NCBI GenBank assembly: GCA_024811115.1
Contig: JAKOGH010000941.1
Coordinates: forward strand, 85,179 to 149,178
DNA length: 64,000 nt
Origin: Terana coerulea
Lineage: Eukaryota; Basidiomycota; Agaricomycetes; Polyporales; Phanerochaetaceae
Direction of reading: 5' to 3'
Shown here: positions 9,843-20,716 of the stretch, in pieces
Layout of the letters: every line of letters starts with the position of its first letter
Numbering within the stretch: the first letter of the stretch is position 1
The notes under the pieces: generated by a model
What the model saw: only the letters and a program-made list of their open reading frames with translations
Told to the model about the DNA's origin: nothing
The model's database searches: none
Program-made: the position numbers and the translations under genes

Positions 9843-10624
9843 ATAGAAGCTGCATAGGTTCCGAGCTCTAGCTAGACCAAGCCAGTGAGGATGCTCATAG
9901 TTACAAAGATCTGCTGCTGGTTTTTATAAGACCTTCTATATACATGCACTGAGATGCAATATGCTGACCTAATGCATGTCAACTTCTCTAAATGTTTAGA
10001 CAGCAGAGAGTGTGATATTTGATAAAATAGATATATTGTCTAGAGAATATATCTAGGGCATCACTACTATAAACTGAAGTGTCACTAGTAGTTGCTACTT
10101 TTAAAGTAACTAGGCCCACCACTGTGATAAATTGGATTCATCCTAATTTGTAGCATTTTTTTCAATGCAAACTAAGGCTTTGATTGGCTGCACATTGCAA
10201 AAGTGCTTTTTACTAAAAGCCCTACTAAATGGCAAAAAGTGACTTTTGAGCTGTTGTTTAAAGTATTTGGTGCTCACTTAAGTCAAACTAACTGATGCAT
10301 AATTGACGTGGCACAAATCTGTTAGCAGCTAGCAATGGCAAAGCATGTAGTAGCACTGAGTGGCACGTACTAAAGTGTGCTGTTAGCTAAAGAGAAACAC
10401 GTGCTTCTCTTTTCATTATTGCCTTTGTAGCACTCTTACTGACTATATAAACTGTTATAGCAATAGTTAGCAATACTAGATACAATTGTAATGTTTAACT
10501 TGGCCTTTATTTTTATCATATCTTGTAAATCCCTACTAGCTTAATCTCTAATAGGTAACAGAGCCCAGCCAATCACAAGCTTTGGATGTACTGTACTTTT
10601 CAACTATTTTAGTTGCTTTTGTGA
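9843..10624. other. AT-rich interval, possible Copia tail and weak inverted repeat
   Basis: 9843-10,000 read on the minus strand gives a weak Copia RNase H-like end (a SILTGL block just before LTR2), so the LTR2 at 9842 may have been shared with a second truncated Copia. About 10,170-10,590 has imperfect ends containing GATTGGCTG in inverted orientation, a possible old MITE. No gene is supported. Confidence 0.3.
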
Positions 10625-11410
10625 TGTCAAAATATAAGTGCCTAGCTGCTGCTATGCACAGTGCTCTAAATGGGTGCCTATTACTGTCACAAAAGCTACT
10701 GCTGGTTATAGACATAGAAGATCCAGAGTACATACCTTGGGTATTCCATAGACTAGAGTAGAGTCATTTGATCCCTCACTATATGCTACACATGCAGATC
10801 ACTGTATATAAACTACCCTAGGTAGAATACCAGAAGTTTTAACAGTATTAGAGGTCTTATCTTACATGCATATATATCAGCTGTAGACAGTGAAATATGT
10901 AGTGTTGCTGAAGTTCAGTTCGGTTCAGTTTGGGCCTATTTTTGTCTGAACCAGAGCTAGAACTAAGCATTTAGCAGTTAAACTAGAACTAAACTGAACT
11001 AAACCAGCATGAACTGGTTCAAACCATTGAACTATGTATATATTAGCTTTACTCTGTCAAATCAGTATAATTGCAATGGTAGATCATAATAGAGTTATAT
11101 ATTGACATCTAGAAGGGTTTGTATAGTGCAAAAGCCTTATATTATGATGTTTTGAAGCTCATTGTCTGATAGAGGCTGCTGGTTGCCATTTTGGGCAGCT
11201 ATTGATAGCATTACCTATATACCAAAATATAAGCAGAGTGACATTTGGTGCTCAGTTTACAAGCATAATAATGAAGAAATGGTTTAGACATGCTATAGTA
11301 AGTAAGTTTATGTACTTTTCTTTATGAATTCCAATATAAATACACTATATAATATATATATAGCTCATAGTTCAAATCAGTTTGAATTTAGTTTGAAGTG
11401 TGACAGCTAT

Positions 11411-11827
11411 TGTAGACAGACACACATAAGTAGCATTATTTTTCATGTTTCATGCATTTGTTTAGCACAAATACATAGCCTGGTAGCAGCCTCAGAGCCT
11501 CTAGATGTTATTCCGGTGTCCCGGCGCTTAGCGCCCAAATCTGGTTTAATTCTTCTCATGCTCTCAGACTTCTAGCACTCAGACTCTCTTGCCTTGCTCT
11601 TCATCTCAACCTCTTGGTCATTGAGGACAAGGCGTGTATTCTATATATTGTATAGCGTAGCAATACTAACTTGGTCATTGAGAACAAGTATTGGCATCTG
11701 CCTGCTCGTTCTGTGAGGTCTACTAGGAGTTGGCCCTCGTTGCCCTCCTTGTACATGTTCTATCATCTATTCCACATTTGTTCTGATCTGCTTGTTTTAG
11801 TTACACATCAAGCTCGTCTCCATGACA
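11411..11827 (+). repeat. 5' LTR3 of Gypsy-1
   Basis: TGTAGACAGAC to CCATGACA. It shares the twin-GCGC dyad CGGCGCTTAGCGCC with all LTR3 copies. It differs from the 3' LTR mainly by C/T and G/A transitions. Confidence 0.85.
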
Positions 11828-12372
11828 TTAGGTCAAGATCTCCCAACTGCACTAGTTTGATCGAACCTCTGTGAAGCACAGGCACCACAACGGTTCAGAG
11901 ATACAGTGCTACATGTTTGGTGGCAGAAGCTGCAGGTGTGCTACTGAAACTCTGCTCACCTCCTTTTGCCTCCTTCCCTTGCTGTTACTGCTTATTAGCA
12001 GGACACCAATGTATTGAACTTTTGAGTTCTCCACTGTGTGCAAGGAGGTTCATCTGCACTCTATTTGTTGCCAACCTGTTAGAAGACGTAGCCCCCATGC
12101 AGCAGTTCAACTGCTCAATGATATTCCACTATTACAACTCAAGCAACCAATATGACTACAATGACGAACTAGAGACATATGAGAGGTGTGACCAACAACT
12201 GTGCCCCAATTGTTACAACAATGTCCAGGCAGTGTACCTGGGAAAACCAGATCCAATAACCTTGAGTAGAACAGCACTCTGGAGAGCCACCAATTCAACT
12301 ACCAGCAGAAAGCTCTAGCTTACCAAGCCCTGTGTTCTTTGAACTTCTTTAGAACCTTCACATCCTCATACT
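11828..12372 (+). other. Gypsy-1 leader
   Basis: The leader starts TTAGGTCAAGATCTCCC, identical in layout to the Gypsy-2 leader (minus strand, downward from 32,221). I could not identify a convincing tRNA-complementary primer site directly after the LTR. A 133-codon open frame here (11917-12318) is not conserved as a protein between copies. Confidence 0.5.
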
Positions 12373-13800
12373 TTGAACTGGCACTCTGCGTACCCAGACC
12401 CCAGCAGTAACCCCAGTAGCACTTCCGCCACGCAACCTGTCATCACAACTCCCTCCACCACTACCTTTGCACTTGCCCCAGCACCAATGGCTCAACCAAT
12501 GGCCGTTGAACAGCTAGTTCAGGCTCTAGCCCAGCAGGTGGCCAACCTCACCCAGAATGTTAACAACATGCAGGCTGTGCAAGCATAACAGGGGTTGCAG
12601 GCTCCACCAGCAGTCAACATGGTTGTCACAGCACAGCCTGCGCTTAAGTAATACATATAAAAGCCAGTGACATATAATGGCAAGTCCACAGAGTATGCTC
12701 GACAATTTCTAGCAGCCTACACAGTCTAAGCTCAAGATCGGAAGGAAGGCTTGAGCAACCAGATTCAACGGCAGCAATATGACGTGAAATGGAAACTTGA
12801 TGGTAGATGCGCAGGGAAACTCAGTTATAGAAATACTCTACCAGCCACAAGTAAATGAGTAGGTGGGCGCATGCATGAACTACTTATTGGGAGATGCAGC
12901 GATCTGGGCAGCTCTAACCCTGAAAGTACTGACAAAAGGAGAGACCCTGTATGCAGCCTGGTCCGACTTCCTGAGCGCATTCAGGACAAGGTTTGAGACT
13001 GTAAACAAAGCAGGAGATGCTCCGGCCTCTCTTAACACCTTTTGGATGGGGAGCAAGACGGCCCAGGAATATACTGCTCTGTTCTATCAGTACGCAGGCT
13101 GTACCACTATCAGCTTGACGAGGACAAGCATATCTAGTACAAAAACATCTGTTCACCTATGTCAAGGACCGCATTACTGAGATAGGCAGAGATACACTGA
13201 CTCTGATAAGTGTTGTAGAGGCAGCGTAAGATATTGACAAGAGAAAGCGAAAATGGGACATAGAGTAAGCACGGGAGCAAGGGCACCGGCCCAAAACTAC
13301 AATATCAACATCGACCTCAGCACTTTGGCACTTCATTCCGGCTGCCCTAATTCAACCATTTCAGACACTAGCTGACCCTGATGCCATGGACATTGTGGCA
13401 ACAACTCTAGCACTAGGATCTGCTCAGGCTTGGCACAAGGCTTTAGCTGGGAGATGCTTTGTATGTAGCTCAAAGGATCACACTATTGTGGCCTATCCTC
13501 ACCACTGGTCTATTTGCCAGCACTGCCACAAGGTAGGGCATACCTCTGCAGTGTGTTGATCCCACTACATGGCACAGGTAGGAGGAGCTGCAGCTCGAGT
13601 TAACGCAGCTAGCACTGATGGTAGTGCATCCCCAAGGCCGTCTTCAACAATGGCATTGACTATGTTGGGCTCTTCCGTGTCTAGCTCCTCCTCAGTGTCA
13701 GAGGCAGTAGTGGCATCACGGCACAGCCAGTGGGCGTCTCTAGAGGCACGTCTTCACAAAGTGACAGGGGATTTTTCACAAGGTTCTTAGCTAAGGCTGC
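12373..13800 (+). pseudogene. Gypsy-1 gag with zinc knuckle
   Basis: Ser/Thr/Pro-rich N-terminus (about 12,373-12,590) with a QALAQQVANLTQNVNN coiled segment, then a Retrotrans_gag-like core (MNYLLGDAAIWA ... FLSAFRTRFETV, 12,870-13,010), then a CCHC pair near 13,450-13,560 (CFVCSSKDHT and CQHCHKVGHTSA). Gag builds the particle. In-frame TAG/TAA and frameshifts break it. The same domain order is seen on the minus strand in Gypsy-2. Confidence 0.8.
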
Positions 13801-14157
13801 AGCTAAAAACCTGGCGCACTTCCCTAGGTTTAATTGTTTCTCTATATTACATGTGGACCCTTGTTCTCAAACAGACACTGACTCAGATCCAGTTCCTTCT
13901 ATACATGTACCTTTGTTGTCTCAAGTTCCCTTAGCCCCGTCTCTAAAGTCCCGCTCAGTTCTGTTGCACTTTAAGAAGACTGTCTTGTTTGTAGTACTAA
14001 TAGCTGACATAAACCTACAGAATTCAACTCCCAAGACTGCTAGCACTGATTTAACTCTGCTGTTTCATAGTACTAAGGACACTGTAGCACCGAACCCAAT
14101 AATGTCAGTTTCCTCTGTATTAGATGCTGGTAGTAGTATGTATGACACCATTTCCTC

Positions 14158-14565
14158 ATGCTAGCCGCGGGAGATAGATCATCAGTCGAAGCACTTCTGA
14201 GTTGCAGCATATCTAGCCGGCAAAAACTCGGGCCATGCTCGACAGCAGTGCCAGCAGGCTATTTGTCAACAAGGACTATGTTCAAAAGCGCAACCTTTCA
14301 CTCCGCCCCCTTGACTTATCAACTGCCCCTTTACAATATTGATGGGAGCCCCAACCAAGCCAGCACTATTACTCACTTTGCACAACTCCAGCTGGTTATT
14401 GGCAGCCATGACCAAGAGTGGGACTGTTTAGTAATAAGCCTAGAGCCTGAGGATGTCATCTTGGGACTGCCCTGGCTGAGGTCAGTCAATCCACAAGTTA
14501 ACTGGCAAGATGGAACACTGGAGTTAGAGGCAGAGCAACACCCTCAGAAAGTGGAAGCTAACTAG
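14158..14565 (+). pseudogene. Gypsy-1 aspartic protease
   Basis: Two overlapping frames give the retropepsin: MLDSSASRLFVNKDY near 14,232 (active Asp followed by Ser-Ser; usual D[ST]G) and then PLYNIDGSPNQA, and DVILGLPWLRSVNPQVNW near 14,450, the hallmark C-terminal block of Gypsy proteases. A one-base shift separates the active-site block from the 135-codon frame. It cleaves Gag-Pol in functional relatives. Confidence 0.8.
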
Positions 14566-14829
14566 AAGGCGTGGCAAAGTTGAGTCAAAGCTGGACTTCT
14601 GAAAGGAGGAGATGAGCTGTGGATGTGTGCTGAATATACCTACTCTTAGCAGATTGCTGAAGAGGAATCACACAAATGAGGGCAGTGGTCCTTTGAGAAG
14701 ATGGTCTCTACAGAATACCAATGCCACACTCATGTGTTTTCAAAGAAAGAATCACATTGACTTCCAGAGCACAAACTGTAGGAACACACCATCAATTTCA
14801 AAGAAGGAGCTCCAAATGCCTTGCATACC

Positions 14830-15575
14830 GAGCCTTCTCCATGTCAGTTCCAGAAGATGAGGAGTTGGAGCAATTCCTTAAGGAAAGCCTAACCAAAGGA
14901 TACATCATCCCTTTCAAGTCTCTTATGGCATGACCAGTCTTCTTTATTAAGAAGAAAGATGGCAAGCTGTGCCTTGTCCAGGACTACCAGAAACTCAATG
15001 AGATTACCATTAAGAATTGCTACCTGCTCTCTCTAGCCTCAGACATCATCAACAAGCTGAAGGAAGCTTGGATCTTCACTAAGTTCAATGTTTGATAGGG
15101 ATACAATAACATCCGGATCCACAAGTCCAATCAATGGAAAGCAGCTTTGTTACCAACCAGAGACTCTTTAAACTCAGAGTCATGTTTTTGATCTAACAAA
15201 CTCACCGGCCACCTTCCGATCACTCATGAATGTGATATTTGCGGACTTAATAGTGGTGAACAAGATAGCTGTCTATATGGACAATATCCTGATCTATAGC
15301 AGCAATTTGGACGCACATCAAGAGACTACCCATGAAGTTCTGTGTCGGATGAAGAAGTATAACTTGTTCCTGAAGCCTAAGAGGTGTGAGTTTAACAAAG
15401 AGGAGATTGAATACCTTGGTATGGTCATCCAAGCTGGGAAAGTAAAAATGGACCCAGCTAAGGTATGAGCTATCTCCAAGTGGCACACTTCTCAAACTCT
15501 CAAAGATGTATAAGGGTTCCTGGGCTTTGCAAACTTCTATTGAAGGTTCATTGAAGGGTTTTCTCATTGAGCTCG
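14830..15575 (+). pseudogene. Gypsy-1 reverse transcriptase
   Basis: RVT_1 blocks in order: GYIIPFKSLMA (14,900), PVFFIKKKDGKLCLVQDYQK (14,935-14,995), KLNEITIKNCYLL, FTKFNV (usual FTKLD, catalytic Asp changed to Asn) near 15,080, VYMDNILIYS (15,270; usual YxDD with the second Asp changed to Asn), and FLKPKRCEF. GFLGFANFY near 15,520 marks the thumb. Loss of catalytic Asp residues and several stops show it is dead. The 3' end is cut by the LTR6 insertion. Confidence 0.85.
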
Positions 15576-15579
15576 CCTA

Positions 15580-16527
15580 TGATATCGCTGGTAAGCGCCC
15601 GAGCGCGAAACCCCAGAAATTGCCTTTTCGTCACTACGCTCTACGATCGCACTAGGACCCCGGACACCACCCCCAAGCCCCGAGCTGTCGACGTCCCCCG
15701 AATTACTCTCCCGAGATACCTTGTAACGGCGCCCTCCGTCACGTCAGTCCAGAGCCTGTGCAGTCCCTCGCAACAGGCAGTGCGTCACCAGCCCAAAAGA
15801 TGCGGACCATGTCAGCCCCGGCGAGCTCCACCCTGGACTTAGGCACGTACCTAACTACGACCAAGACAGCAGCACTGCGTTGTGCGCCACCCCACATGTC
15901 ATTCCCGCCAGAGCGCACGGACGGTCACCTGACCGGTCCCGCACCATGTTTCATGGGTGCTCGGTGCCTATGTGGCGCGCCGGCATATCCCTGGTTAGTG
16001 TATCCCGACTCAGTCTTTCCTTATCCGTACCACTTTTGTATCCAAACCACTCCTTCATTCTCTCTTAGACGCGGTCCATTAGCTCTGGCCGTTAGGTACC
16101 GGGGCCCGTATAAATACTCTGTACATACTTTCTGCAAATACAAGTTACCTTTCCCCTTCACGCCCCGCTACGCGTTAAGACTACAAGTACATCGGTGCTT
16201 CTTAGGTATCCCGCTCTCGTCTAGTACTTGTCTCGCTCATTGGCTGTGCGGTCGACTCAACATTGGAGTCTTGCCCCAGTCCCCTCGTACGTCCCTGAAG
16301 TCTCTCAGCTTCGGTGCTCTCTCTCTGTCCCCGTTACAGACCTCGCCCGACTGTTACCTCCCTCGAGGTCTTCGGTCCCCGACTCCTGCTGGCACTTCGG
16401 CCGGCAGAGTTGAAGTGACGTCCCCACTCACACATAAAACTGCTCCTGACTCAGTGCTTTGGCCCGAGCCCGCTGTCTGTTGGGTTAGGGTTAGGTGATC
16501 GCACCCGAGGCATGGTGCAGCGTATCA
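15580..16527. repeat. GC-rich solo LTR (family LTR6), 948 bp, TSD CCTA
   Basis: TG...CA ends (TGATATCGCTGG ... CAGCGTATCA) with a short inverted terminal match (TGATA-CGCTG) and 4-bp duplications CCTA at 15576-15579 and 16528-16531. Gypsy-2 preserves the uninterrupted RT sequence, which aligns across the junction. A TATAAATA box lies at 16109-16116. It is GC-rich and shows none of the decay of its host element, so it is younger. The 246-codon frame (15758-16498) inside it resembles no family; I treat it as fortuitous. TTAGGGTTAGG occurs at about 16,484. Confidence 0.75.
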
Positions 16528-16531
16528 CCTA

Positions 16532-17020
16532 TTAAACAACTTGACCAAGAAGGACACATCTTGGTGATAGGGACTAGAAGAACAGTCTGCCTTTGATGAC
16601 TTGCACAAAGCTTTTATCACAGCGCTGATCATTGCAGTGTATGACTCAACCAGAGAGACAGAGATTGAAGTAGACATGTTAAATTTTACAGCTGGGAGAG
16701 TCTTATTACAGTAAGGAGACAATAATCTCATGCATCCAGTTGCATTCCACTCGAGATGATGTCACCAGCAGAGCGCAACTATAAGATCTATGATAAGGAA
16801 CTGTTAGCCATTGTCGAGCGCTAAAGGAATGGCGGCATTACCTAAGGGGCTTCTCAAGGTTACTGTCTACTCAGATCACAAGAACCTTGAGCATTGGACA
16901 AAAGCTCAGAACTTAACTTGCCAATAAGCCAGATGGTCTCTCTGGTTATCACAGTTCCATATGAAGATAGTCCATTGCCTAGGCAAGTCACAAGGAAAGT
17001 CAGATGCAATGATACAAAGT
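16532..17020 (+). pseudogene. Gypsy-1 RNase H
   Basis: After the LTR6 insertion the Pol frame resumes with LTKKD, then SAFDDLHKAFITALIIAVYD, TREIEVD-like, and, after a frameshift, LLKVTVYSDHKNLEHW near 16,860, the typical Gypsy RNase H block. Ends near SQFHMKIVHCLGKSQGKSDA (about 16,950-17,010). It removes template RNA in active relatives. Stops at Trp/Gln codons. Confidence 0.8.
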
Positions 17021-17231
17021 GCATCGTCAGAAGTCCCAAATGCAAAAACAATTGAAAGCAGATAGTGTTAGTTCTGAGGCACCTACAGACCATCAATGTC
17101 ACAGTCATTCTAAGTGCAATGGAAGGAGTAGTAATAGAAGGGAATTTGGTAGAAGAAGATATTTAGAAGGCAGGACAAACCAAGAAGGGATTGAAAAAGA
17201 TAAGTGCATGACAACTTCTCAATAGAACGAA

Positions 17232-17768
17232 GGGGCCCTGCTAGCTCAGTGGGCAGAGCTAGTGGATAGCTCAGGGCGATACTTTCGTACGGCTGTGGGT
17301 TCAAATCCCAGAGCCCCCCATCACCTTCTTTGCCCCCTTTTAACTATTCCACTCTTTAATTTTCAACATACCCGATGCAGCAACCCATCTTTCCTAAACC
17401 GGCCCGCCCAACCCAAACAATCCGGCAAGCCATCTTTCTGTAGCCCCAGCCCCCCTTGATTCGTCACTGTCACAGCATAAGGCTTACCGTAAGCCTGGGC
17501 ATCATCAGCCAAATCGGCATCAAAGTCCCAGCAGGTAGCGGGCGCTCGCACAGTCCAATTAGTGGGAAGGGACCACTTTCGATGAAGTGATGCGGAAGTC
17601 AAATATGGAAGGTCCGGGGCAGATGACCCGGGTTGAGGCGATCACGAAGTGGATGGGTGCTGTTGATTCTGTACGTGTTTGGTCCTTTAAAATTAGTTGA
17701 TCACGTGTACAACACTGCATAAGCTCAGCTTGAATGAGTATAAATGAGAGATCAAAAAAAAAAAAAAA
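17232..17768 (+). mobile_element. SINE-like retroposon with tRNA-derived head and A15 tail
   Basis: The insert starts GGGGCCCTGC. It contains a pol III A box TAGCTCAGTGGG (17,242) and B box GGTTCAAATCC (17,298), followed by AGAGCCCCCCA, which pairs with the GGGGC start. The body is about 430 bp, GC-balanced, and ends in 15 A residues (17754-17768). Gypsy-2 has continuous integrase-linker sequence at this point, so the boundaries are supported by an empty site. A clear target duplication is not visible (A-rich flanks). The anticodon is not identifiable, so I do not call a functional tRNA. Confidence 0.7.
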
Positions 17769-17784
17769 CAAAGAAATAAGAGGA

Positions 17785-18600
17785 GATGGATAGACTGGTG
17801 TATTATCAGGGGAAGCTATACATGCTGGATGACTTAGAGATATGGAGGAGGATATTAGCAGAGTATCATGACAGAAGAATGGCAGAATACTTAAGACGCG
17901 AATGAAACTTACAAACTGGTTAGCCAGTACTATTGGTGGCCACTGATGCAAACATTTGTCAACCAGTATATGCAAGGATGCAAACAATGTCAATGGTTCA
18001 AGCCTGCTTCTCATCTGCAAATTGGCCCACTTCCAAATAGCAGTACCGGAAGGACCATTGCAAATTATGGGAGCAGACTTGGTAACTGGACTCCCTCCGT
18101 TGAAAGGCCTGGACGGACAGCTCTACTATGTCATTTTAACAATTGTTTATTTGTACACCAAGCAAGGACACTTTGTGCTCACTTATAACTCTGTCACAGT
18201 AGAGGAAATTGCATTGCTACTTGAACAAGAACTCTTCAGACTGCATGGACTACCGTAAGGGATTATCTCAGACCGAGGACCACAATTTGCAGCCAAAGTC
18301 ATCATAGCACTGTACAAGAGGCTAGGGATTAACAGCCAACTCACAATAGCTTATCATCCTCAGGTGAACGGGCAAATCAAGCGCACTAACCAGGAAATAG
18401 AGCAGTACCTCCGGTTATTCACCTCACAGTGACAAAATGACTGGCCTTAGCTTATACCAGTCGCCAAATTTGCGCTTAACTCCAGAATACACTCAGCTCA
18501 TTGCTAATTGCCATTCAAAGTACTATATGGCTACCAATCAGACTTCACCATTCTAGCAAAGAGAGGCAGCAATGTACTGGCAGCAGACTCTCAAGCAGAG
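17785..18600 (+). pseudogene. Gypsy-1 integrase
   Basis: HHCC zinc domain at 17,860-17,990 (EYHDRRMAEY ... CKQCQ), then the rve core: ADLVTGLPPLKG (first Asp, 18,070), ISDRGPQFAAK (second Asp, 18,268), and RTNQEIEQYLR (catalytic Glu, 18,390). All three DDE residues survive, although Trp and Arg codons have become stops (for example after HGLP). It continues to the LYGYQ block near 18,530. Integrase inserts the element cDNA. Confidence 0.85.
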
Positions 18601-18939
18601 TTACTGGCCCAGACACACAAAGGATGCAGAAGCAGCTCTTCAAATAATAAAGAAAGAGATGTCAGCCGGTGCCATCCCATCCAGAGCATTCAGCATTAAA
18701 AATAAAGTCTGGCTGGACAGCCGCAAAGTGCAGGTGCATCAGGCCTCTGCAAACTGGGACCTAGGCAGCTCGGACCTTATAAGATCCTGAAGAGAGTAGG
18801 GCGATCAGGACTACAAGCTCAAACCACCAGCAGCATTGAAAATCCACAATGTGTTCCATATTGACTATCTCTCACCTTGGAAGGGTAATGAAGTCAATAG
18901 AGTCCTACTACTGCCACTAGCCTCTGTCACAGTTTGGAG

Positions 18940-19125
18940 GAGAGGAAGAGTATGAAGTCAAAGAAGTTCCTGATAGCAGAGTCTTCCACTGGCAATTCCA
19001 ATACCTCATCAAGTGACAGGGCTACAGCACTGGTTCAAACTCTTGGGAACCTGCAAAGAACCTTGAGAATGCCCCTGAAGCCATCGAAAGGTTCTATAAG
19101 TCACATTCCAATGCAGCCCAATATA
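18940..19125 (+). pseudogene. Gypsy-1 chromodomain
   Basis: The frame gives YEVKEVPDSRVFHWQFQYLI, then K-stop-QGYSTGSNSWEPAKNL and ENAPEAIERFY. This is a full chromodomain at the integrase C-terminus; the stop is TGA at the conserved Trp of KWxGY. Chromodomains of this class target integration to modified histones. The 101-codon frame 18934-19239 reads a different frame of the same DNA. Confidence 0.85.
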
Positions 19126-19265
19126 TCAATGCCATCATGTTTGCATCCCTGCCATGGCAACTACTACAGAACTTCATCAACACTATATCACCAGAGTTTG
19201 AATGGAAGCAGGGGAGATTTGAGGCACTCGGTCCATTAAGGGCGATGGACTTTAGCAGAGGGTAA

Positions 19266-19685
19266 TGTTGCAGACAGGCACATATAAGTAGCATTATTTT
19301 TCTTTTTTCTTGCATTTGTTTAGCACAAATACATGACCTAGTAGCAGCTCCAGAGCCTTTGGATATTATTCCAATGTCCCAGCGCTTAGCGCCCAAATCC
19401 AATTCAATTCTTTTCATGTTCTTGGACTCTTGGCACTCAGACTCTCTTGTCTTGCTCCTCATTTCGACCTTTTGGTCATTAGAGACAAGGTGTGTATTCT
19501 ACATACACAGCATAGCAATACTAACTTGGTTGTTGGGAACAAGTATTAGCATCTGCCTGCTCACTCTGTGAGGTTTACTGGGAGTTGGCCCTTGTTGCCC
19601 TCCTTATACGTGTTTTGTCATCTATTTTACATTTGTTCTGATCTGCTTGTTCTGATTACGCATTGAGCTTGTCTCTGCAATAACA
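19266..19685 (+). repeat. 3' LTR3 of Gypsy-1
   Basis: TGTTGCAGACAGG to TGCAATAACA, directly after AGCAGAGGGTAA. Followed by GCCAT, the partner of GCTAT before the 5' LTR. Confidence 0.9.
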
Positions 19686-19989
19686 GCCATGCTCCGAACC
19701 AAGAATCAAACTAAGTTACTTACAGGCCAAATCAGAACTGAACTAAATTGAACCATATGATTTGGTTCATTAGTTCTGGTTTTGAACTGCTGAACTGGAC
19801 TGAACTTTGGCAATAATAGAAATATGACAAGTTTAGTTGTCCTCTTTCTCTCAGATTACAAGCTCCAAGCTCTAAACTCTTATATTGTTACCTCTTAATA
19901 CTTGACTAGTTATATTTGCTATAACTCCATACCCATCTTCCTAGTCCAACCATTTTATCAAAAGTTTATACCTTCAAATTAACGAGTAA

Positions 19990-20545
19990 GTCTTGTTAAT
20001 GCTGTGCAGCAGAGAATAGTTTGTGACTATATTTCTGTGTAACCCGTAGTGCCAGCAAACTTGCTCAATCCTACTCCAACCTTTTCGTCACAAAGAACAA
20101 ATTGACCACTTCTATACTAAGGAGCACTGCTCAAATCACATTAGTTTTAAAGACTCTAAGCCTGCTAGCCAGCTTTTTCACTTTACCTACACTAAGCTCA
20201 CCACAAACACTGCTATTGCTAGTTAGAACGACTGAGTTTGCAATTAGTACCAGGTACAAGAGAAGAAAACTAAGCACATACGCATTTTAGCCAGTTCGCC
20301 AAGTCTAGTTTTGCTGAGAGGCTTTCAGCAATCCCTGCTCCAATCTACACTCCCATTGCATTTAAGCTAGTGCTTCTCAGCTTTGAGAAGTTCACTATAT
20401 CTAACTTCGTCTGGATCTTTGAACCAAAGTTTAGCACTACACTCAAGCACTTGGATGTCTGTGAGAATTTTAGGTAGGACAAAACAGTTAATTTTCGACT
20501 CATCTATGATCTCTAGCAACTCATTCATCAGCTAACGCGCTCTCA
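19990..20545 (+). pseudogene. Copia-2 frame upstream of gag (first part)
   Basis: Contains SFAERLSAIPA, FKLVLLSFEKFTISNFVWIF, EPKFSTTLKHLDVCENF and LIYDL-QLIHQ, homologous to 7,743-8,338. This copy keeps Trp where Copia-1 has a stop. It lies between LTR2 and gag. I do not recognise the family. Confidence 0.5.
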
Positions 20546-20716
20546 CATTCGCTGAAGGATATTGGAAAGGACAGGAAAGGGAGGAATTTCAGATGTGAAA
20601 TTTTAGTTTAAAGGCTATTGGTAATATCTCTTTCAAGGGACTGCGTAAAAACTAGACCTATATTATCCAAGTGCTCAGCTCCGTTTTTAAACAAAATTAT
20701 TTTGAAAAGTTGTAAG

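Larger units (their letters stand above)
11411..19685 (+). mobile_element. Gypsy-1: chromodomain Ty3/Gypsy element, degenerate
   Basis: LTRs of 417 and 420 bp (11411-11827, 19266-19685) enclose gag, protease, RT, RNase H, integrase and a chromodomain in that order. RT-RH before integrase defines Ty3/Gypsy; the chromodomain places it with the chromoviruses. The target duplication is GCTAT (11406-11410) versus GCCAT (19686-19690), one transition apart. It sits in hAT MITE copy 2. The polypurine-like tract AGCAGAGGGTAA precedes the 3' LTR. It is about 6.8 kb after subtracting two later insertions, close to Gypsy-2 (6.76 kb). Confidence 0.9.
10900..19818. mobile_element. hAT-type MITE, copy 2, split by Gypsy-1
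   Basis: The element is 10900-11410 plus 19686-19818. The left end is TAGTGTTGCTGAAGTT; the right end GGCAATAATA is a decayed version of the same terminus. A perfect 8-bp duplication GAAATATG flanks it (10892-10899 and 19819-19826). It reads in the opposite orientation to copy 1, with nearly equal length (644 vs 639 bp). The host sequence is LTR2 of Copia-2, whose uninterrupted relatives show the empty site. Confidence 0.9.

Noticed and set aside
11828..11860. tRNA primer-binding site of the Gypsy elements
   Set aside because: The leader has TGG/CCA-like text about 26 bases in, but the distance from the LTR and lack of match to a tRNA 3' end make it unconvincing.
12107..12318. Protein-coding gene in the Gypsy-1 leader
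   Set aside because: The open frames differ between Gypsy-1 and Gypsy-2 and no protein similarity survives; chance frames in leader DNA.
16480..16495. Internal telomere
   Set aside because: Only about two TTAGGG units, inside a well-bounded insertion; noted as a feature of the insert only.
15758..16498. 246-codon protein-coding gene
   Set aside because: It lies wholly inside a GC-rich LTR-like insert where stops are rare. The translation is Pro/Ser/Leu/Cys-rich without domains, and parallel frames (15880-16068, 16228-16413) are also open.
17232..17320. Functional tRNA gene
   Set aside because: A and B boxes are good, but the acceptor stem pairs only partly, no clear anticodon arm exists, and the sequence is the head of a longer insert with a poly(A) tail.
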